This document shows, piece after piece, positions 23,791-29,280 of a DNA stretch of 29,280 nt. The DNA is from an uncultured Gammaproteobacteria bacterium (lineage in GTDB: Bacteria > Pseudomonadota > Gammaproteobacteria > UBA9214), in contig CAJQOV010000056.1 of assembly GCA_905480065.1 (NCBI GenBank), positions 1-29,280 on the forward strand, read 5' to 3'. A program made the translations under genes and the position numbers. Under the pieces are notes generated by a model that was not told the origin of the DNA, ran no database searches, and saw nothing but the letters and a program-made list of their open reading frames with translations. Every line of letters starts with the position of its first letter. Position 1 is the first letter of the stretch.

Positions 23791-24957
23791 TCAGTTCGCA
23801 GCCACCGGCTCCGCATCGACGCTGACACGCTGTGCGTCGCTGAGTGCGGCCACATCGCGGATCACGATACGGTCATCGGCCTGTAACCCGCGGCGTATCT
23901 CCTGCCACTCGCCGACGCGGTGCCCCAGCACTACCTCGACACGCTGCAGCGTGTCGGAGTTGACCCGGTACACGAAGGTCTGGCCTTCCTCGTAGAGTAC
24001 CGCGGTGGCCGGCACCGCCAGTACCTGCTGCAGGTTGCGCAATGGCAGGCTCACCTCTGCGACCTGGCCGGGGCGCGCGCCGTCGGCGGCCAGCCGCACC
24101 CGCAGCGCATGGGTAAACGTTACCGGGTCGGGATCCAGCTGCAGCGCGAATACCGTGCCGGCCAGCCGCTGGCCATCCACGTCTACCTCGACGGCCTGCC
24201 CCTGCTGCAACGACTGCGCCACCTCGCCGCGCACCTCGACATACAGGTCCAGCGCGCTGGCATCGACCAGCTCGACAACCAACTGTGCGGGCGTGACATA
24301 GTCACCCGCCTGCACCGTCACACGGTTTACCGTGCCGGCAAAGGGCGCCGTCAGGCGGGTGCGTTCCAGGTTGCGCGCAGCGCGATTGCGTGCAGCCTGT
24401 TGCAGTGCCAGCCGCGTATCCGCACTGCCGGTGCTGGCATTGAGCTGCGCCAGTTCCGATTCCAGCTGGATCAGCTGGATACGCACCTCGTCCAGGTGGG
24501 ACTTCGATACCAGCGATTCGGCACCAAGCGTCTCCAGCCGCACGAGATCGTTTTTCTGCAGCGCATGGTTTTCCCGCGCCAGCTTCAGCAGCTCGCGGTC
24601 ACGCGCGATGTTGCGCGTTTCCTGGGTCAGACGCGCCTCGGCCTCGGTCAGCGCGTCAGCGAAGTCGCCGGCCGCCAGCGCCAGCAACAGCGCACCCGCC
24701 GCCACCGCCTGGCCGGGCTCCACCGCGCGCGTGTCGACCTGCCCGGACAGCTCGAAGTGCAGCGCCACCTTGCGCGCCGGTTCCAGCCGTCCGCTGACCA
24801 GCTCACTCGGCACCAGGTCGTGACGCATGACCCGGTCAACCATGACGCGCGTCGGTACTGCCTCGCGCAATTCGGGTTGCTGTTCCGGCGCGGTCAGCCC
24901 CAGTACAATCGCCACTGCCAGCAGCGCCAGCAGCAGCATTCGCTGTTTTATGGACAT
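23791..24957 (-). CDS. RND periplasmic adaptor (membrane fusion protein)
   Basis: The product is 388 residues from ATG 24957; an in-frame GTG at 24969 would add four. The N-terminal signal-anchor is MLLLALLAVAIVLGL. Next come a barrel-sandwich half (VALHFELSGQVDTRAVEPGQAVAAGALLLAL), a long alpha-hairpin with coiled-coil character (about residues 105-190), the second lipoyl half (RTRLTAPFAGTVNRVTVQAGDYV), and beta-barrel and membrane-proximal domains. It links the permease to an outer-membrane channel. It is the first gene of the two-gene operon and is divergent from lptD. Confidence 0.92.
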   Translation of the reverse strand: MSIKQRMLLLALLAVAIVLGLTAPEQQPELREAVPTRVMVDRVMRHDLVPSELVSGRLEPARKVALHFELSGQVDTRAVEPGQAVAAGALLLALAAGDFADALTEAEARLTQETRNIARDRELLKLARENHALQKNDLVRLETLGAESLVSKSHLDEVRIQLIQLESELAQLNASTGSADTRLALQQAARNRAARNLERTRLTAPFAGTVNRVTVQAGDYVTPAQLVVELVDASALDLYVEVRGEVAQSLQQGQAVEVDVDGQRLAGTVFALQLDPDPVTFTHALRVRLAADGARPGQVAEVSLPLRNLQQVLAVPATAVLYEEGQTFVYRVNSDTLQRVEVVLGHRVGEWQEIRRGLQADDRIVIRDVAALSDAQRVSVDAEPVAAN

Positions 24958-24973
24958 ATTCGCTAACACACTG

Positions 24974-24979
24974 ATTATA
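24974..24979 (-). promoter_or_regulatory. Possible -10 box for the RND operon
   Basis: On the minus strand, 17 bp upstream of the adaptor ATG, stands a perfect TATAAT. No good -35 box is seen at 16-18 bp spacing, so the promoter may depend on an activator or may be a chance match in an AT-rich gap between divergent genes. Confidence 0.3.
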
Positions 24980-25124
24980 AAATGTTTGAAGTTACACCCA
25001 TTCTATGCGATTTTAGCCCGCGACCGCCAACCGACTGCTGTTGCCCATCAACCATAGAAGCACGCATGAGTCCTGTCCCGATTCGTCACCTGCGCCTGTT
25101 TGCCGCCTCGCCCGGCACATCCCG

Positions 25125-27554
25125 ATGAAGGCAGCCTGCCGTAGCGCCCTGTTACTGACAGCCTGGGTTACGCTACAGCCGGCGTTTGCCGCGTCGCCCT
25201 GGCAGTGCGCGGCGGACGCGGACGGGAACTGGCATTGCACCGCAACCGAGACCACCACGGCACCGGCTGCGCTCCCTGCCAGCGTGCCAGCTGTCACGGC
25301 GCCGGCCTCACCAGATAACCGCTCCGCGCCAATCCTCCTCACCGGGCAACTGGCAACCAGCGGGGAACCACAGCCTGCCACCACGGCTACCGTGCCAGCG
25401 ACAGTCGCTGCCGAACAAGGCGATGACCGCTGGGCACAGTGTCCACCAGCCGACGAGCCGGCTGATATCGACGCCGACATGACCGGGGAAGACGTCGTTG
25501 ACCTGCGCGCCGACTCGGTCAACGCCACGCAGGACCGGGTGTTTACCCTGAGCGGCGATGCAGTCATCCGCTACGGCGGCCAGCAAATACAGGCCAGCCA
25601 GCTCACCTATCGCCAGCAGGCCGGCGAGGTTGAGGCCGTTGAAGGTATCCGCTTCGCCGGCCCGAACCTGGTGGTCACCGGCAAGAGTGCCTTGTTGCAG
25701 ACCGAGCAGAAACGCGGCACGCTGAACCAGATCACCTATCGCCTGCCGGCACAGCACGCCCGGGGCGAGGCCAGTCTGCTGCAACTGGACGGGGTCTACC
25801 ACCAGCGCTTCGAGGACGTCAGCTACACCACCTGCCCACCGGGCAACAGCGACTGGCAACTGACCGCCGACAAGGTCGACCTTGACCACAAGTCCGGCAG
25901 CGGGGTGGCACGCGATGCGAAGATCAGCTTCAAGCAGGTGCCGATCCTGTACACCCCGTATATCAGTTTCCCGCTCACGGATGAACGCAAGTCCGGACTG
26001 CTGTTCCCGCGAATCGGTACAACCGGACAATCCGGCATAGAGGCCAGCCTGCCGTGGTACTGGAATATCGCGCCGAATCGTGACGCCACTATCACGCCGC
26101 GCCTGATGACCGATCGCGGCACCCAGCTGGGCGCTGAATTCCGCTATCTGAATCGTAACAGTGAGGGCATGCTGAACGCCGAGTACCTGCCCTCGGACAG
26201 CAAGTACGGCAACCAGAACCGCAGCCTGGTCGCCATGCAGCACACCGGCAACCCGACACCACGACTGCAAACCCGCATCCTCGCCGGTGACGTGTCCGAT
26301 CGGGATTATTTTGATGACCTGGGCAACAGCCTGGTGGAGACCAGCCAGACCAGCCTGGAACGCACCGTCGATGCGACCTATCATGGCCATGACTGGGTGC
26401 TGGGCATGCTGGTGCAGGATTTCCAGAATCTGGACGCCACCCTTGCCAGCAGTGACCGGCCGTACCGGCAACTGCCGCAAATCCGCTTTGATTACAGTCC
26501 AACCACGCGCCTGCTGGGTATCAAGGCCGACACCGAGGCCGAACTGAACTATTTCACCCATCCCGACAGCAGCGTGGTACGGGGCACACGCTTCGACATC
26601 ATGCCACGCCTCAGTCTGCCGGTGCGTCACGCCGGCTGGTACATGGAGCCGGCACTGGGCCTGCGCCACACGGCCTATGCCCTGGACAACACCACACCGG
26701 GCAGCGACACCAACCCGACCCGCACCACCTCGGTGGCAAGCTTCGACGCCGGCAGCTTCTTCGAGCGCAACGGCAGCTGGGGCTCACATGCCTACGTGCA
26801 GACACTGGAGCCACGCCTGTTCTACCTGTATGTGCCGGAAAAAAACCAGGATGACCTGCCGATATTCGATACCGGCAACTATGATTTCAACTTCTGGACA
26901 CTGTTCCGTGACAACCGTTTCAACGGACCGGATCGCATGGGCGACGCCAACCAGCTGGCGCTGGCCATGACCACGCGCTTCCTGGATCCCGCCAGCGGCG
27001 AACAGATGCTGAGCGCGAGTTTCGGGTCGCTGCTCTACTTCCGCGACCGCACCGTGACGCTGCCCGGTTCGATGGTCGATCTCGACCAGAGTTCCGACCT
27101 GATCGGCGAGCTGAACCTGGCACTGACGCGGTTCTGGAGCGCGCGTGCCGAGGTCCTGTGGAATCCCGAGTCATCCAGCACCGAGCGCAGCAATTACCGG
27201 CTGCAGTACCGGCGCGGGCCGCGCCAGCTGATCAACCTGGGCTACCGCTTCCGCGACAGCACCCAGGAGCAGGCTGACTTTTCCTTCCTGTGGCCCATGG
27301 GCCGTTACTGGCATGCCGTTGGGCGCTGGTATTTCGACCTGGACAGCAACCGTACCATCGAGGCACTGGCCGGGCTGGGTTACGACAGCTGCTGCTGGGG
27401 TGTGCAGCTGCTGGGGCGCAGTTATATCAACAGCGCGAACACGGACCGTACCAGCGCCGTGTTCCTGCAACTTGAACTGAAGGGCCTGGGCAAGCTCGGC
27501 TCCAGCATCGACGATGCGCTGGAACGTGGTATTCTTGGTTACCGCTCCGATTAA
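25125..27554 (+). CDS. lptD: LPS-assembly outer-membrane protein LptD
   Basis: LptD is the outer-membrane barrel that, with lipoprotein LptE, inserts lipopolysaccharide into the outer leaflet. The 809-residue product starts at ATG 25125 with a clear signal peptide (MKAACRSALLLTAWVTLQPAFA). An Ala/Thr/Pro-rich linker (about residues 40-100) precedes the OstA jellyroll (LRADSVNATQDRVFTLSGDAVIRYGG, about 127-210) and the barrel domain, with IPYISFPLTDERKSG-like LYTPYISFPLTDERKSGLL. Cys28, Cys38 or Cys106, Cys237, and the adjacent pair Cys756-Cys757 (DSCCW) match the disulfide pattern needed for function. surA, its folding chaperone, follows after 24 bp. The longer frame from 25041 has no signal peptide in place and is rejected. 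Confidence 0.96.
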   Translation: MKAACRSALLLTAWVTLQPAFAASPWQCAADADGNWHCTATETTTAPAALPASVPAVTAPASPDNRSAPILLTGQLATSGEPQPATTATVPATVAAEQGDDRWAQCPPADEPADIDADMTGEDVVDLRADSVNATQDRVFTLSGDAVIRYGGQQIQASQLTYRQQAGEVEAVEGIRFAGPNLVVTGKSALLQTEQKRGTLNQITYRLPAQHARGEASLLQLDGVYHQRFEDVSYTTCPPGNSDWQLTADKVDLDHKSGSGVARDAKISFKQVPILYTPYISFPLTDERKSGLLFPRIGTTGQSGIEASLPWYWNIAPNRDATITPRLMTDRGTQLGAEFRYLNRNSEGMLNAEYLPSDSKYGNQNRSLVAMQHTGNPTPRLQTRILAGDVSDRDYFDDLGNSLVETSQTSLERTVDATYHGHDWVLGMLVQDFQNLDATLASSDRPYRQLPQIRFDYSPTTRLLGIKADTEAELNYFTHPDSSVVRGTRFDIMPRLSLPVRHAGWYMEPALGLRHTAYALDNTTPGSDTNPTRTTSVASFDAGSFFERNGSWGSHAYVQTLEPRLFYLYVPEKNQDDLPIFDTGNYDFNFWTLFRDNRFNGPDRMGDANQLALAMTTRFLDPASGEQMLSASFGSLLYFRDRTVTLPGSMVDLDQSSDLIGELNLALTRFWSARAEVLWNPESSSTERSNYRLQYRRGPRQLINLGYRFRDSTQEQADFSFLWPMGRYWHAVGRWYFDLDSNRTIEALAGLGYDSCCWGVQLLGRSYINSANTDRTSAVFLQLELKGLGKLGSSIDDALERGILGYRSD

Positions 27555-27578
27555 CTGAAACTGTACGGATTCCCAGTC

Positions 27579-28904
27579 ATGAATATGTTCCGGTCCCTGC
27601 CTGCCGTCGCCTTGCTGACCCTGCTGGTCGGCATGCACCCTGCCCGTGCGGCCTTGCCGGATGACCCGGCTGAAAAGCACTATCTGCCACTGAATCGCAT
27701 CGTCGCGATCGTCAATGACGGTATCGTGGTATCCAGCGAACTGGATGCCTCGCTTGCCTCGATCTCCGCCCAGCTGCAGCAAAAAGGCACTGAGCTGCCG
27801 CCACGCAGCGTGCTTGAAAAGCAGGTGCTGGAACGACTGGTGGTGGAAAAACTGCAACTGCAGATCGCCGGCATCAACGGCATGACCATCGATGACAGTA
27901 CCCTTAACGAAGAACTGCAAAAGGTGGCGCAGCAGAATAAACTGAGTCTGACTGAATTCCGCGCGGTACTGGAACGCGAAAACCTCAGCTACAACGATTT
28001 CCGCGAAGACCTGCGCAAGCAGTTACTGATCCAGGAACTGCGCCGGCAAATGGTCGGCAGCCGCATCAAGGTCAGCGACCAGGAAGTAGACAACCTGCTC
28101 GCCATGATGAAAGCGACCGGCAAGGGCGACGTGGAGTATCACCTGGCGCACATCCTGGTTGCGATCCCGGAGGCATCCAGTCCGGAACAGATACAGGCGG
28201 CCGAACAACGCGCCAACCAGATCCTTGAGCGCCTCCATGCCAACAGCGACTTCGCCGCTATCGCCATTGCCGAATCCGATGGCCAGACCGCGCTGGAAGG
28301 CGGCGACCTGGGCTGGCGCAGCATCGGCCAGATGCCGGAACTGTTCATCGAACCGCTCAAGTCCCTGCAAGTTGGCGAAGTATCCGGACTGATTCGCAGC
28401 GCTGGCGGTTTCCATATTATCAAGCTGGTCGAGAAACGCGGCGATGAGCGTCACATCATGCGCCAGACACACGCACGGCACATCCTGCTGAAGGCGGATG
28501 AATTGCACAACGATGCGGAAAATTACCAGCGTATCCAGCAACTCGAACAGCGCCTGCGTGCCGGGGATGACTTCGCTACCCTCGCCCGTGCACATTCCCA
28601 GGACCCGTTGTCTGCCGCCAAGGGCGGCGACCTGGGCTGGCTGGCCCCGGGCGATACGCTGCCTGACTTTGAACAGGTAATGGACAAGCTGGCACCCGGC
28701 GAGATCAGCGCACCGGCACAGACACGCTTCGGCTGGCATATCATCCAGGTCCTGGAATACCGCGAGCGCGACAATACCGAGGAATACGAGCGTAACCGCG
28801 TGCGTAACCTGATCCGCGGCCGCAAATACGACGAGGAACTGATCCTCTGGTTGCGGCGCCTGCGCGACGAGGCCTACGTGGAATACCACATCGAGGAAGA
28901 CTGA
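27579..28904 (+). CDS. surA: Periplasmic chaperone and peptidyl-prolyl isomerase SurA
   Basis: The product is 441 residues. The signal peptide (MNMFRSLPAVALLTLLVGMHPARA) is followed by the chaperone domain starting LNRIVAIVNDGIVVSSELD, with the helical part to about residue 180. Two PPIC parvulin domains follow, with AHILVAIPEA...GGDLGWRSIGQ (about 188-290) and ARHILLKADE...GGDLGWLAPGD (about 300-400), and a C-terminal helix. It escorts outer-membrane proteins, LptD among them, to the Bam complex. It lies 24 bp after lptD in the classical order lptD-surA-pdxA. An ATG two codons further on is an alternative start. Confidence 0.96.
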   Translation: MNMFRSLPAVALLTLLVGMHPARAALPDDPAEKHYLPLNRIVAIVNDGIVVSSELDASLASISAQLQQKGTELPPRSVLEKQVLERLVVEKLQLQIAGINGMTIDDSTLNEELQKVAQQNKLSLTEFRAVLERENLSYNDFREDLRKQLLIQELRRQMVGSRIKVSDQEVDNLLAMMKATGKGDVEYHLAHILVAIPEASSPEQIQAAEQRANQILERLHANSDFAAIAIAESDGQTALEGGDLGWRSIGQMPELFIEPLKSLQVGEVSGLIRSAGGFHIIKLVEKRGDERHIMRQTHARHILLKADELHNDAENYQRIQQLEQRLRAGDDFATLARAHSQDPLSAAKGGDLGWLAPGDTLPDFEQVMDKLAPGEISAPAQTRFGWHIIQVLEYRERDNTEEYERNRVRNLIRGRKYDEELILWLRRLRDEAYVEYHIEED

Positions 28905-28907
28905 GGC

Positions 28908-28991
28908 ATGGGCTGTCCACTGCGCGACCGCGGCCGTTGTCCCTGCACCTGTCACCTGCCGGTACCCGGCACACTGCATGCCCTTGCCTGA
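28908..28991 (+). CDS. Possible 27-residue Cys-rich leader ORF before pdxA
   Basis: ATG 28908 lies three bases after the surA stop and reads to TGA 28989-28991, which is inside pdxA (overlap 14 bp). The peptide has four cysteines (MGCPLRDRGRCPCTCHLP). GAGG lies within ten bases upstream. pdxA itself has no ribosome site, so translation through this ORF could help ribosomes reach it. The length is within what chance allows, and no family is recognised. Confidence 0.25.
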   Translation: MGCPLRDRGRCPCTCHLPVPGTLHALA

Positions 28992-29280
28992 CACGCTACT
29001 GCGCATCGCATTGACGCCCGGCGAACCTGCCGGCATTGGCCCCGACCTGTGCCTGCTGCTGGCAGCGCCGCCGGCCGATGTCGAGCTGGTGCTGGTAGCC
29101 GACCCGGAGCTGTTGCAGGCGCGCGCTGCGCTGCGCGGGCTTGCGTTTTCCGCATTACCCTTCGATCCAGCCGTACCCGCAGGCGGACACATCACCGTGT
29201 TGCCGGTACGATTGCACGCAGCGGTTCAGGCCGGTCGACTCGACCCGCGCAATGCGCGCTATGTACTGGACACGCTGGAC
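28978..29280 (+). CDS. pdxA: 4-hydroxythreonine-4-phosphate dehydrogenase PdxA (5' part, cut by window end)
   Basis: The first 101 codons are present from ATG 28978. The N-terminal signature RIALTPGEPAGIGPDL (residues 9-24) is diagnostic of PdxA, an NAD-dependent enzyme of pyridoxal-5-phosphate synthesis. It is followed by VELVLVADPELLQARA, as expected for the first Rossmann-like segment. No in-frame start lies further upstream after the surA stop at 28904. There is no ribosome site before the ATG; coupling to upstream translation is likely. The position after lptD-surA is the standard gammaproteobacterial order. Confidence 0.93.
   Translation, partial: MPLPDTLLRIALTPGEPAGIGPDLCLLLAAPPADVELVLVADPELLQARAALRGLAFSALPFDPAVPAGGHITVLPVRLHAAVQAGRLDPRNARYVLDTLD

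Noticed and set aside
25308..26669. 453-codon open frame on the minus strand
   Set aside because: It runs antisense through lptD, has no family features, and is a by-product of the GC-rich third-codon positions of lptD.
1..29280. CRISPR arrays, tRNA or rRNA genes, prophage or integrase genes, toxin-antitoxin pairs
   Set aside because: None could be recognised on either strand; the only repeats are short hairpins, one inverted duplication and a 15-bp tandem repeat.

Overview
The window reads as chromosomal DNA of a free-living, GC-rich gammaproteobacterium outside the Enterobacteriaceae. The evidence is gene content and order: ybeD-lipB-lipA, lptD-surA-pdxA, amgK, murU, hemH, rlmJ and sixA. 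No phage, plasmid, CRISPR, rRNA or tRNA was recognised, and genus cannot be decided from this sequence. Nearly all of it is ordinary core and soft-core genome. The more unusual items are small or broken genes and repeats.

Left part (1-7.5 kb): a mosaic of short transcription units. A periplasmic-type msrA lies between two inverted, almost identical copies of the end of a small membrane-protein gene; the copy that has a start has lost its stop by a 1-base deletion. Next come a quinone-oxidoreductase-like enzyme, a small Cys-containing protein, a GlcG/HbpS-type gene interrupted by an in-frame amber codon, an exported unknown protein overlapping a TlpA-like thioredoxin, sixA overlapping a small conserved-looking protein, an alpha/beta hydrolase, and three small uncharacterised proteins.

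Middle (7.7-16.8 kb): a DUF4124 protein, then the tightly overlapped ybeD-lipB-lipA lipoylation cluster on +. Converging on it is a long minus-strand run (16.8 down to 10.3 kb): small membrane proteins including a YjdF-type protein, a glutathione S-transferase, an unknown protein overlapping hemH, hemH, murU, a GCS2-family carboxylate-amine ligase and an aspartoacylase-type metallohydrolase.

Right part (16.9-29.3 kb): a glycine-zipper protein, an EamA transporter, rlmJ, amgK, and a two-gene RND efflux operon (adaptor plus permease). Divergent from the pump is the envelope-biogenesis block lptD-surA-pdxA, with pdxA cut by the window end. AmgK and MurU, consecutive steps of peptidoglycan sugar recycling often encoded side by side, are separated here by about 6 kb. 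Short hairpin repeats of two types (REP-like TAGGAGCG...-type and ACTGGATTCCCGC...-type) sit around amgK and at the end of the RND gene, overlapping stop codons.

No clearly new multi-gene system was found. The leads most worth checking are the inverted repeat around msrA, the amber-interrupted GlcG gene, the GCS2 ligase plus aspartoacylase pair, and several uncharacterised small proteins in coupled positions.
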